Positions 23,383 through 31,715 of a DNA stretch of 51,383 nt are shown here, piece by piece (positions within the stretch are counted from its first letter, which is position 1; each line of letters begins with the position of its first letter). The notes under the pieces were generated by a model that saw only the letters and a list, made by a program, of their open reading frames with translations, was not told the DNA's origin and searched no databases. The position numbers were made by a program, and so were the translations under genes. The stretch lies in NCBI GenBank assembly GCA_947259415.1, contig CAMYMI010000016.1, positions 1-51,383 on the forward strand, given 5' to 3'. The stretch is from an uncultured Ectothiorhodospiraceae bacterium. Lineage in GTDB: Bacteria > Pseudomonadota > Gammaproteobacteria > UBA9214.

Positions 23383-24342
23383 ATGACACGTGAACTTCTG
23401 CTCCTTCGCCATGGCAAGTCTGACTGGAGTGTCGGCGTCGATGATTATCATCGCCCGCTTAAGGACCGTGGCAAACGTGGAGCCCAGCGCATCGGGGTAT
23501 GGCTGGCGCAGCAGCGAATGGTGCCTGATCTTATTGTCACTTCACCGGCGGAACGTGCACTGGTCACCGCCCAGAAGGCCTGCAAGGCGATGGGATACGG
23601 GGATCAGGGCATCCACAAGGACAAACGTATCTACGCAGCAGGGCTCGATGACCTGCTCGAGGTGCTGGGCGACTGTCCGCAGGATGCAAGTCGGGTCATG
23701 CTGGTGGGCCATAACCCGGGCATGGAGGAATTGCTTGCCTGGCTGGCGGGCGATACGGTTGCGGTGCCGGAAGATGGCAAACTTATGCCAACAGCGACCC
23801 TGGCCAGATTACTGATGCCGGCTGACTGGCAGGCCCTGACAGAAGGCTGCGCCCGTCTGGACACCATTATCCGGCCAAATACACTGCCGGAAAAGTTTCC
23901 TTACCCCGGACCCGATGGCAAGGAACTGCGTGACCGGCCTGCCTATTACTACACCCAGTCATCCGTCATTCCCTACCGTCTGCGGGACGGGAAACCGGAA
24001 ATACTGGTCATAGCGTCCAGCAAGAAGCATCATCTGGTGGTCCCGAAAGGCATCAAGGACCCCGGGCTTTCTCCCCAGGAGTCGGCTGCAAGGGAGGCGC
24101 TGGAGGAAGCGGGCGTCGAAGGAGAGGTTGCGGATACCGCGCTCGGCAGTTATATCTGTGAGAAATGGGGTGCCACCTGTACCGTGGCCGTCTATCCAAT
24201 GAAAGTAACCCGTCTCATACCGGAAGATGAATGGGAGGAACGCCACCGGGGTCGTCAGTGGGTAAGTCCGGAAAAGGCGGCAAGGGAGCTGAAACAGAAG
24301 GAACTGAGACCGCTGGTAAAGAAGCTGGAAGCTACGCTTTAG
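23383..24342 (+). CDS. SixA-type histidine phosphatase fused to a DIPP-like Nudix domain
   Basis: This 319-aa fusion has an N-terminal histidine phosphatase (about 1-160) with LLRHGKSDW, TSPAERALVTA and VGHNPGMEE, all catalytic positions intact, most like SixA. The C-terminal Nudix domain (about 190-319) has PKGIKDPGLSPQESAAREAL followed by EEAG. The REXXEE core is present, but the first Glu of the box is Leu. The PKG context resembles diphosphoinositol-polyphosphate/Ap4A hydrolases. It would combine removal of phosphate esters and cleavage of phosphoanhydrides in one chain. It lies 24 bp after the HprK-like gene, and the next gene starts 2 bp after its stop. Confidence 0.87.
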   Translation: MTRELLLLRHGKSDWSVGVDDYHRPLKDRGKRGAQRIGVWLAQQRMVPDLIVTSPAERALVTAQKACKAMGYGDQGIHKDKRIYAAGLDDLLEVLGDCPQDASRVMLVGHNPGMEELLAWLAGDTVAVPEDGKLMPTATLARLLMPADWQALTEGCARLDTIIRPNTLPEKFPYPGPDGKELRDRPAYYYTQSSVIPYRLRDGKPEILVIASSKKHHLVVPKGIKDPGLSPQESAAREALEEAGVEGEVADTALGSYICEKWGATCTVAVYPMKVTRLIPEDEWEERHRGRQWVSPEKAARELKQKELRPLVKKLEATL

Positions 24343-24344
24343 TA

Positions 24345-25046
24345 ATGGGCAGATTGATTGCGGCGCTTGTTCGACATGGGGACTATCACCAGTTGCCGGA
24401 TACCCCCAGTGCCCACCAACCCTATCCACTTAATCGTGAAGGAGAAACCCAGGCGCATGAAGCTGCGCAGCTGCTGCATGAAATGATCGTGCAGAATAAC
24501 TGGTCCCTGGTACCTGCCATTGATTCATCCCGGATGTTGCGCGCCTGGCAGACTGCAATGATCTTCTCAGACAGACTTGCAGGACTGGGCCCATCCCCTT
24601 TGCGTATCGAGAGTTATGACGCGCTGGCTGAAAGAAGTGTCGGCTGTCTTGCCAACCTCACCAGAGCAGAGATTGAGGCAGTCCTGCACCGGGACCCGCG
24701 TGTATCCGATCCGCCCGCCGACTGGAAGGCGGACAGCCATTACCGCCTGCCGTTACAGGGCTCCGAATCCCTCCTGGAGGCCGGGGTGCGGGTTGCTGTT
24801 CACCTCGCGGAATCCATGGCAGCATTGGCGCCTGCCGAGCATGACAGGCTAAAGATCTTCGTTGGTCATGGCGCTGCCTTTCGTCATGCGGCCTGTCATC
24901 TTGGTGTACTGGAACTCGGGCAGGTGAGGCAGCTCAGCATGCATAACTGCCTCCCGCTACTGATCGAGTATTTGCCCGGCGGGAACTGGCGTCATACCGG
25001 AGGCGACTGGAAGATTCGCCCGAAGCACAGCGGCTACACGGACTAG
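24345..25046 (+). CDS. Histidine phosphatase superfamily protein
   Basis: This 233-aa protein is a phosphoglycerate-mutase-like histidine phosphatase: VRHGDYHQ for the phospho-histidine, DSSRMLRAWQTA for the second arginine region, YDALAERSVG for the acid, and VGHGAAFRHA for the second histidine. The substrate is unknown. The ATG at 24345 follows the previous stop after two bases. The longer frame from 24231 only overlaps the upstream Nudix domain and was not used. It is the second histidine phosphatase in a row, and a third lies at 27767. Confidence 0.85.
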   Translation: MGRLIAALVRHGDYHQLPDTPSAHQPYPLNREGETQAHEAAQLLHEMIVQNNWSLVPAIDSSRMLRAWQTAMIFSDRLAGLGPSPLRIESYDALAERSVGCLANLTRAEIEAVLHRDPRVSDPPADWKADSHYRLPLQGSESLLEAGVRVAVHLAESMAALAPAEHDRLKIFVGHGAAFRHAACHLGVLELGQVRQLSMHNCLPLLIEYLPGGNWRHTGGDWKIRPKHSGYTD

Positions 25047-25060
25047 CCGGGATACAGGCC

Positions 25061-26395
25061 ATGCAACTGGAAAAACCATCCAAGTACCTGCCGCGTTACA
25101 AGGGTGTATTCTGGATCAAGACCCGTCTGCCAACACAGGGACAGGTCTGGATGCTGGGTAAACAGCATTCCGTTATGAAAGACAAATACCACAGTGCCGC
25201 CTATGCGCGGGAAATGGGCAGGGTAATCGGACAGGAGCCCTGGAAATGGCCGAAGCGGACGCTGTATTTCATCTCCGATATGCATGCCGATGCAGATGCC
25301 TTTATCGCCTCCCTGGTGGCCTCCGGCGGGGTGGAAAAGACCGGACCACGTGACAAGGATTTCAAGCTCACCAAGGCAGGACGGAAGGCGCGTTTTCTCA
25401 TCGGCGGCGACTGCTTTGACAAGGGGCCGAGTACGCTGCGATTGCTGAGTGTTATCCGTATGCTGATCAATCGCGGAGCCGATGTTCGGCTGCTGGCCGG
25501 TAATCATGATATTCGCATGATGCTTGGAATAAGGTCGGTCGGTATGGAGCCGGACCCGAGAATTGACCATTTCTTTATTCGCATGGGACCCAAGATGGTT
25601 CCTTTTCTTGCAGAGATCCGTGACCGGTATCTGCAGGGTGAAGACGCGTTACACGGTGTGCCGGATAGCCGTGAATGCAGACGACGACTCTATCCCCCGA
25701 AAAGCTGGTTCCGGGAGTTTCCGCAACTGGCCGTATGGGTCATGCCCGAAGCGACCATTGAGCGGGAAGTGCAGAAATTGCGCAAGAAGATGAATAACTT
25801 TGAAGAAGATTGCGAGAAGGCAGGACTTTCCATGCGCATGGTGTACGCTGCCGCAAGAAAATGGCGGGAGCTGTTTTTACATCCAAAAGGCGAATACGCA
25901 TGGTTTTATAAACGTATTAAGCTTGGTTGTCGGGAAGGTTCATTTATTTTTGTCCATGCCGGTATCGATGACCGAATGGCCAAATTGATCACTGAAAAAG
26001 GCATGAAACATATCAACCGGAAATTCCGGAAGCAGATGTACAAGGACCCATTTGATTTTTACTACGGCCCCATGGCCAATATTATTCGCACCAAGTATCG
26101 TCTGGTAGACATGCCTCTGACCCGGCATGGCGTCAAGATGCTCAGAAAAAAGGCCGGTGTGCATGCCATTGTTCACGGGCATCGTAACCTGCTTCACGGG
26201 CAGCAGGTTATGTTGAGAAAAGACATTGTAAATTTCGAATGTGATACCACGCTGGACCGTAATACGAGGAAGAAAGAAGGGCTCAAGGGCCATGGGGCTG
26301 CGGTTACCATCTTCAGACCCGAAGGGCTGGTGATGGGGGTCAGTAATGACTACCCTTATATCAAGGTATTTGAACCGGCTTCAGTCAGTCGCTAA
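25061..26395 (+). CDS. Calcineurin-like metallophosphoesterase
   Basis: This 444-aa protein has the metal-binding blocks of metallophosphoesterases in order: FISDMHADADAF, GGDCFDKGPS, LLAGNHDIRM, FVHAGIDDR and VHGHRNL. The GNHD and HGH spacing and long insert resemble PPP-type/serine-threonine-phosphatase-like bacterial enzymes, which act on phosphoproteins, nucleotides or diadenosine polyphosphates. It lies 14 bp after the histidine phosphatase in the GAK run and before the amphi-Trp gene. The residues needed for dinuclear metal catalysis are present, so activity is expected. The substrate is unknown. Confidence 0.85.
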   Translation: MQLEKPSKYLPRYKGVFWIKTRLPTQGQVWMLGKQHSVMKDKYHSAAYAREMGRVIGQEPWKWPKRTLYFISDMHADADAFIASLVASGGVEKTGPRDKDFKLTKAGRKARFLIGGDCFDKGPSTLRLLSVIRMLINRGADVRLLAGNHDIRMMLGIRSVGMEPDPRIDHFFIRMGPKMVPFLAEIRDRYLQGEDALHGVPDSRECRRRLYPPKSWFREFPQLAVWVMPEATIEREVQKLRKKMNNFEEDCEKAGLSMRMVYAAARKWRELFLHPKGEYAWFYKRIKLGCREGSFIFVHAGIDDRMAKLITEKGMKHINRKFRKQMYKDPFDFYYGPMANIIRTKYRLVDMPLTRHGVKMLRKKAGVHAIVHGHRNLLHGQQVMLRKDIVNFECDTTLDRNTRKKEGLKGHGAAVTIFRPEGLVMGVSNDYPYIKVFEPASVSR

Positions 26396-26430
26396 GTTGC
26401 CATTCGCGGGTCTGATACACTTATCGGGTA

Positions 26431-26724
26431 ATGCTGACAACGGATCCGTATAAAATGAGAAGCAGGAAAAGTAGTTTTCGCCACCAGTCACTGCAGGATG
26501 TAAAGTCCATCCAGGATATCCTGAAAGCCATCACCAGCGGCATTGCCAAGGGGAAGATCACCTTCAGTGATGATGATGAAAAAATTGTCATGAGACCTGA
26601 GGGTCTGCTGGACCTCAAGGTTACCGCCACCCAGGAAGATAATCGTAACCGGTTCAATATCAGGATAAGCTGGCAGTTGGAAAATGGCGGGGAGAAAAAA
26701 AAGAAATCATTCTCCGTAAAGTAA
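26431..26724 (+). CDS. Amphi-Trp domain protein (GAK system)
   Basis: This is a 97-aa protein, or 89 aa if the ATG at 26455 is used. The pattern SFRHQSLQDVKSIQDILKAI, the GIAKGKITFSDDDEKIVM stretch, the strands that follow (LDLKVTATQ) and FNIRISWQL with a closing Trp fit the small amphi-Trp domain family. The C-terminus is lysine-rich. No enzymatic residues are evident. Its occurrence with ATP-grasp, HprK-like kinase and CofD-like genes is what defines the GAK set, and here it is the last gene of the run, 35 bp after the metallophosphoesterase. It may be an adaptor or substrate. Confidence 0.72.
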   Translation: MLTTDPYKMRSRKSSFRHQSLQDVKSIQDILKAITSGIAKGKITFSDDDEKIVMRPEGLLDLKVTATQEDNRNRFNIRISWQLENGGEKKKKSFSVK

Positions 26725-26754
26725 TGGGTGCCGGCGCACTGCTGTACCACTTAA

Positions 26755-26882
26755 TCCCCTCTCCCACAGGGAGAGGGAAGGGTGAGGGGATAAAACAGAT
26801 AACTGCCTGTATTTAAACCCCCTCATCCTAGCCTTCTACCCCTCAAGGGGGTACTGAAAAGAGTCCCGAAGGGAGAAGGAAT
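26755..26882. repeat. Interspersed palindromic repeat (REP/MITE-like)
   Basis: This noncoding stretch holds CCCTCTCCCACAGGGAGAGGG, which folds on itself, and then a second half rich in CCCCTCA...GGGGG and GAGAAGGA that pairs with the first. It resembles a very common dispersed element of gammaproteobacterial genomes. It sits just after the amphi-Trp gene and separates the GAK run from the next Nudix gene. It may also act as a transcript-ending hairpin. Confidence 0.6.
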
Positions 26883-26969
26883 AAGTGTCCATTCCCTATG
26901 ATTGTAACTTTCATGTCTCATAGGCTACCGACACAAATTTGTACGTGACATGGAGGGATCCGCTTTGAC

Positions 26970-27554
26970 ATGATCGAAAATAAGTGGGACAGCAGTGGCG
27001 CCGGCGTTATTCCCTTTTGTGTGAAAGACGGGCAGGTACTGTTCCTGTTTCACAAGACGTTCAGCGGGAGAAGAGCAGGAAGCCTGGTAGATTTTGGGGG
27101 TGGTGGAGAGAAGGGGGAGAGCCACAGGCAGACGGCCATACGGGAATTTATAGAAGAAACAGAAACCATGTACTTCTCCGACAATATTCACACAGCCGTG
27201 TTGACACAGGACCGTGTTCAGGACCAGATACCGCTGATGGAATCACTGTTTGACAGGACCATGCAAAGGCACCCGGAGTGGTGGTGTCGGCGGGTGAATG
27301 GGGGCAGCGGGAAACAGAAAGACTGGAAAACCTTCTTTATTGAATTCGATTACCGGGATGTGACGGATATCAACAGGGAATGGAAGCTGGATGATGCCAC
27401 CCGGTTCACGAAACGCAGAGAATTATTATGGGTACCGGCCGACACATTATGTGAGATCTACGATCACGCGCCTGACAGGCTGTGGAAAAGAGTCCGACAA
27501 CTGGTCAACGCGAAACAAACCATAAAATCGATAACAAGCTGCCTGGCTGGGTAG
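26970..27554 (+). CDS. Nudix hydrolase
   Basis: This 194-aa Nudix protein has a full box GGGEKGESHRQTAIREFIEE (about residues 44-63), including the first Glu and the REXXEE core. Residues after the box (GSGKQKDWKTFFIEFDY) and the basic C-terminus are not diagnostic. It is separated from the GAK run by a repeat, so it may be transcribed on its own. It is one of three Nudix domains in the island. The substrate is unknown. Confidence 0.85.
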   Translation: MIENKWDSSGAGVIPFCVKDGQVLFLFHKTFSGRRAGSLVDFGGGGEKGESHRQTAIREFIEETETMYFSDNIHTAVLTQDRVQDQIPLMESLFDRTMQRHPEWWCRRVNGGSGKQKDWKTFFIEFDYRDVTDINREWKLDDATRFTKRRELLWVPADTLCEIYDHAPDRLWKRVRQLVNAKQTIKSITSCLAG

Positions 27555-27766
27555 TTCTACCGCAGGTGGATTCTCCGCTGCGTCACGACACAATCGCGTT
27601 CTCGGTAGCAGTTTGCCGAGCCGGGTATTTCAGCATAGTTTGATCTAGATCATTTGCGCATCATTGATTAATGATTTATATATGAACGTTCGTGTGGAAA
27701 TACAGCCCGGCAATTCCAAGTAATAAAGAATATAAGAACAATCTAAACTAGAAAATTATCCATAAA

Positions 27767-28477
27767 ATGCGCGCCATTGTTACCCGACATTACAAGACAC
27801 TGATCAATGCGTCCGAGCAGATTCTGGGATGGGGTGACTCGCCGCGTGACACTGGCTGGAAGTCTGATGTCGAGTTCGTCAGCGAGCGGATAAAGAAAAA
27901 CGGCATCAGCTTCGACGCCGTTTACTCAAGCGATCTGGAGCGCGCCAGGCAGACGGCGATGTTTCATGCCCGGCTATTTGGCATACATATTATTCACGAC
28001 ACAACTGCCCTGAACGAAGTCAACTACGGGGAACTGTACAAAAAGAAAAAGAAATGGGTGGCCGAGCACTATCCACAGTACAAGAAGGACCCGGATTTTG
28101 TCTACCCGGGCGGCGAGAGTTTCCGCCAGATGCAGCAACGCAGCGTCAACTATGTTTCCAATCTGGCAATAACACATCCACAACAGACTGTGCTCCTCGT
28201 CGTTCATGCCGGTGTGATAAGGGGATTTATCAGCCATTTTCTTGGCTTGAATTATGCGGAGAATCTCAAGCACAAGATATCACACCGCTATATCGGTGAT
28301 TTCTTGTTTGAAGGGAACGCTTGTGTGCGCTACGACGAGTTGGGCAAACCCTCCGGATTTGTGCGTGAGGGTGTTATCGAGATTCCTTTCGCTTGCCCTG
28401 TAGCTGGCAAGTCAGATATTACTGATGATTCGCAGCAGGCAACGGATTATCAACACGAGTATGTCGGAAACATCTGA
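27767..28477 (+). CDS. Histidine phosphatase superfamily protein (phosphoglycerate-mutase-like)
   Basis: This 236-aa protein has TRHYKT (the usual RHG has Tyr for Gly), YSSDLERARQTA, the acidic LNEVNYGELY, and VVHAGVIRGF. The catalytic histidines and arginines are kept. The order of motifs is that of the PhoE/CobC/phosphoglycerate-mutase-like branch. A C-terminal tail of about 45 residues is acidic and polar. It stands alone, with about 210 bp before it and 410 bp after it. The substrate is unknown. Confidence 0.84.
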   Translation: MRAIVTRHYKTLINASEQILGWGDSPRDTGWKSDVEFVSERIKKNGISFDAVYSSDLERARQTAMFHARLFGIHIIHDTTALNEVNYGELYKKKKKWVAEHYPQYKKDPDFVYPGGESFRQMQQRSVNYVSNLAITHPQQTVLLVVHAGVIRGFISHFLGLNYAENLKHKISHRYIGDFLFEGNACVRYDELGKPSGFVREGVIEIPFACPVAGKSDITDDSQQATDYQHEYVGNI

Positions 28478-28891
28478 CTTCCGAAAATTCAGGTTGTAGT
28501 TGAGTTGAGGCTGACTGTGTTACCTGTTTCGTTCAGGGTGTGAATTTGCAAATATCGCTGCCAATCGATAATATCCATGGCGATTAATGGGATATCCTGC
28601 TGTTTACCCGCGTATTCACATAAATTGAAAAAAAGAACTCACTACCTACATATATATCTAGTCCGGCATCCCGCCGAATGAGATAAGGCGGTCTATCAGG
28701 TCTATGGATGGACATATCATGATAAATAATCGAGCACAGCTCTGTAGTTGTAATTTTTCATACCAGTTATTGATGCTTACGAGCAGCGAATAAGTAGTCG
28801 TGTGAATGATCGATGGTCTCTGCTGATATACGCCAGCAGGGAAATAAAATACCGTATAAAACGGCAACATTGAACGAGGGGATTAACGGTA
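28478..28891. other. Intergenic region upstream of the PhoU-like/PiT pair
   Basis: About 410 bp, AT-rich, without a credible gene. It should hold the promoter of the pair that follows. GAGGGG at 28876-28881 is the Shine-Dalgarno of the next gene. No regular Pho box (two heptamers 11 bp apart) was found. Confidence 0.4.
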
Positions 28892-29572
28892 ATGCCTACT
28901 ACAATCAACTTCAGCAAGCTTTTCGGAAAATCACCCTTCAAGCCCATGAAGAAGCACATGAGTATCGCAACGGAGTGCGCGATGCTCATGCCAGACGCGA
29001 TGAAAGCTTTCTACAAAGGCGACAAGCAGACACTCAAGGATATCAAGCAAACTATTAACCAGCTTGAAGGTGATGCCGATAAGATCCTGGAAGAACTGAC
29101 AAGCCGGTTGCCCAAGACCATGTTCCTGCCTGTGGATCGCCGGGACCTTCTGGATGTGCTGGAAATGCAGGAAGCCATTGCCGACCGTACCCAGGACATT
29201 ATTGGCCTTATGCTGGACCTGCCAATGGATGTGCCTGAGGAAATGCAGAAGCCTGTCATGCGTCTCGTCAATCGTGTTACCGATGCTGTGAAAGATGCGC
29301 AAAATATCGTCAAGACATTCGAAGACCTTGTCGAAACCGGTTTCAAGGGACCCCATGTAGAAAAGGTACAGAAGCTGATTCACGAAACGGTTGGCATCGA
29401 GACCGACGCAGATACCATCGGTATAGACATTACCCACACGTTGTTCGCCCATGCCAAGGACCTGGACCCGGTGTCGGTTGTATTCCTGTACCAGCTGATC
29501 GGGTGGATTGATGATCTGGCCGACTATGCCGAGAAGCTTGCTATACGCTCACGCCTGTTGATTGCACGTTAA
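28892..29572 (+). CDS. DUF47/PhoU-like regulator of PiT transport
   Basis: This 226-aa all-helical protein is of the DUF47 (TIGR00153-type, PhoU-related) family. Typical segments are INQLEGDADKILEELTSRLP, LPVDRRDLLDVLEMQEAIAD and LIGWIDDLADYAEKLAIRSR, with acidic metal-site residues. Such proteins are nearly always encoded just before a PiT phosphate permease, as here (25 bp), and are thought to control it. With the two PhoU proteins and the PhoU-like/APH fusion, it is the fourth PhoU-fold protein of the window. Confidence 0.9.
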   Translation: MPTTINFSKLFGKSPFKPMKKHMSIATECAMLMPDAMKAFYKGDKQTLKDIKQTINQLEGDADKILEELTSRLPKTMFLPVDRRDLLDVLEMQEAIADRTQDIIGLMLDLPMDVPEEMQKPVMRLVNRVTDAVKDAQNIVKTFEDLVETGFKGPHVEKVQKLIHETVGIETDADTIGIDITHTLFAHAKDLDPVSVVFLYQLIGWIDDLADYAEKLAIRSRLLIAR

Positions 29573-29597
29573 CACTAAATAAAAAAGAGGGGGAGCC

Positions 29598-30884
29598 ATG
29601 GAGGTCATTGCCGAGTACGGCTCGGTTTTCATGATACTGGCCATTGTATTTGGCTTATACATGACATGGGGTATCGGAGCAAACGATGTCGCCAATGCCA
29701 TGGGAACCTCGGTAGGTTCTGGCGCCATAACCGTCAAGCAGGCGATCATCATTGCCGCAATTTTCGAGTTTGCCGGCGCATTCATCGCCGGTGGCTCTGT
29801 AACCAAGACCATCCGCAAGGGGATCATTAATCCCGAGTCCATAACCGGAACCCCGGAGATCCTGCTGTTCGGCATGCTGGCGGCCCTGCTGGCTGCAGCT
29901 GTCTGGCTGATGATTGCCTCCTGGCAGGGTTGGCCGGTCTCGACCACCCATACCATCATCGGCGGACTGGTCGGATTCGCCGTGGCGGCGATCGGCATGA
30001 GCGCCGTCAACTGGGGCAAGATCGGACAGATTGTCGCGAGCTGGCTGGTATCCCCCCTGCTTGGCGGGCTCCTTGCCTATGGTCTCATGGTCAGTATTCA
30101 GCGGCTGATACTGCGGACCGATAAACCGTTCGAGAATGCGAAGAAATGGGGGCCGATGTATGTCTTCCTGGTCGGCTGGATCGTCAGTCTGGTAACCATG
30201 TTCAAGGGTTTGAAGCACCTGCATATAGATTTTGGTCCTATCACCACATTCCTCTTGGCGGTGTCATTCGGACTGATACTTGCGTACATCGGCAAGCGCA
30301 TGATCAATAAAATCCAGATAGACAAAGCGGCCGATCAGGAATTTCACTTTGCCAGTGTCGAGAAAGCATTCGCACCCATGATGATCTTTACTGCCTGCGC
30401 CATGGCCTTTGCGCACGGCTCCAATGATGTGGCCAATGGCATCGGCCCCCTGGCGGCGGTGGTCAGCCTGGTGCAATCCGGGGGTGAGGTGACACAGAAA
30501 GCGGATCTGCCTCTGTGGATCCTCGCTCTTGGCGGCGTTGGTATCGTGCTCGGTCTGACCACATTGGGCTACCGGGTAATGCGCACAATCGGTAGCGAGA
30601 TCACCCACCTCACGCCAACACGCGGCTATTGCGCAACGCTGGCGGCGGCCACCACGGTGGTGCTGGCCTCCAAGACGGGCCTGCCGGTATCCACGACCCA
30701 CATCGCCGTCGGTGCGGTGATGGGTGTCGGCATGACCAGCGGCGTGGCGGCCGTGGACCTTAGGGTCGTCAGGGACATCGTTGCCTCATGGGTAATCACC
30801 CTGCCCGCCGGTGCGATCATGGCCATCATCTTTTTCTTTACGCTGAAAGGGATTTTCGGCATCAGTTGCCCCCCCTGTCTCTGA
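29598..30884 (+). CDS. pit: PiT-family inorganic phosphate permease
   Basis: This 428-aa integral membrane protein carries the two inverted PiT signature repeats, GIGANDVANAMGTSVGSGAI near the N-terminus and AHGSNDVANGIGPLAAV in the second half, with about ten hydrophobic segments and WPVSTTHTIIGG / LPVSTTHIAVGA. PiT carriers move metal-phosphate by cation coupling with low affinity. A GAGGGGGAG-type Shine-Dalgarno precedes the ATG. It forms a pair with the DUF47 gene. It gives the cell a constitutive route beside the two Pst pumps, and by carrying Mg-phosphate it could feed polyP synthesis. Confidence 0.94.
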   Translation: MEVIAEYGSVFMILAIVFGLYMTWGIGANDVANAMGTSVGSGAITVKQAIIIAAIFEFAGAFIAGGSVTKTIRKGIINPESITGTPEILLFGMLAALLAAAVWLMIASWQGWPVSTTHTIIGGLVGFAVAAIGMSAVNWGKIGQIVASWLVSPLLGGLLAYGLMVSIQRLILRTDKPFENAKKWGPMYVFLVGWIVSLVTMFKGLKHLHIDFGPITTFLLAVSFGLILAYIGKRMINKIQIDKAADQEFHFASVEKAFAPMMIFTACAMAFAHGSNDVANGIGPLAAVVSLVQSGGEVTQKADLPLWILALGGVGIVLGLTTLGYRVMRTIGSEITHLTPTRGYCATLAAATTVVLASKTGLPVSTTHIAVGAVMGVGMTSGVAAVDLRVVRDIVASWVITLPAGAIMAIIFFFTLKGIFGISCPPCL

Positions 30885-30925
30885 CAGTCCGGCATGGCAT
30901 AAGGGGATCGAAGCGGTATTTGGTT

Positions 30926-31456
30926 TCAAACCGTATAATACCCTGCACGGGTTGATGGCCTTATATCCATAGGCTGTTTATTGTCCTTTGCGCTTAATCG
31001 AGTGGCAAGGGATGCAAATATCTTTTCATTTGCCTCATGATCATCCTGCTTCAGTAACCAGACAGGACAGCTGCAGTTTCGAGTCAGGTATTTGTCTGTT
31101 CTGGGCTTCCCCGAAATTTTGATGACGAGATCATAATCACCCTCTGCTGATTCACGTGCAATCTCCTTTGCACGATTGCCGAACAAGACACGGGCAGTTG
31201 ATTCGGCGCTGTCGGATACAATCATCGAAATGAAAGCTTCGAGCTCGGCGAGCCTTCTTTCTCTGATATTATTTATCAAATCGTTAGGATACATGGACGT
31301 GACCAGCATCCTGGTATGCGGTGGCAGCGATTCGATGACATCTAGCAATGTCACACTTGCCTGGCAAGCTTTTGCATGCTTCATGACCTGCGCAATAACC
31401 TGCATGCTGTTCAGTTTGCTGTCAATGACATAAAGTATGCGTGCATATCGTTTCAT
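30926..31456 (-). CDS. Universal stress protein family protein
   Basis: This 176-aa UspA-like protein has the opening strand RILYVIDSKLNSMQVIAQVM, ASVTLLDVIES and LFGNRAKEIARESAEGDYDL, and ends the fold with LTRNCSCPVWLLK, as in UspA-type domains (usually C-PV). The ATP-binding G-x2-G-x9-G(S/T) loop is not clearly present. The C-terminal 40 residues are extra. It is convergent with the PiT gene and lies upstream of, in the same direction as, the ppk gene's end. Its role in the island is unclear. Confidence 0.75.
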   Translation of the reverse strand: MKRYARILYVIDSKLNSMQVIAQVMKHAKACQASVTLLDVIESLPPHTRMLVTSMYPNDLINNIRERRLAELEAFISMIVSDSAESTARVLFGNRAKEIARESAEGDYDLVIKISGKPRTDKYLTRNCSCPVWLLKQDDHEANEKIFASLATRLSAKDNKQPMDIRPSTRAGYYTV

Positions 31457-31683
31457 CCGTCATCTCCGGGTATCGCCTGGCGGTCGACGCCTACCGGGCA
31501 AAGTGGGTAGAAATCGTTTTTTTACCGGATGACTGATTGTTGCACTTCAATGTTACAACTTGATGACAGCTGCTATGTTCGACCAGCGGGTATCTGTGGC
31601 AGGCGGCGTGATAGGTGAAAACTGCGCCCAGAGCGGTTTGGCAGGGCTATACCGGGAATTCCGGTGAACAGACCATTATGAAA

Positions 31684-31707
31684 CCGGGATGCCGGAGGCA
31701 TTCCCGG
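31684..31707 (-). terminator. Hairpin after ppk1
   Basis: A stem of about 10 bp (31684-31693 with 31697-31707, one bulge, GGA loop) lies just downstream of the ppk1 stop on the minus strand and is followed by TTTCAT. It is a plausible weak intrinsic terminator. Confidence 0.5.
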
Positions 31708-31715
31708 TAGCGTTA

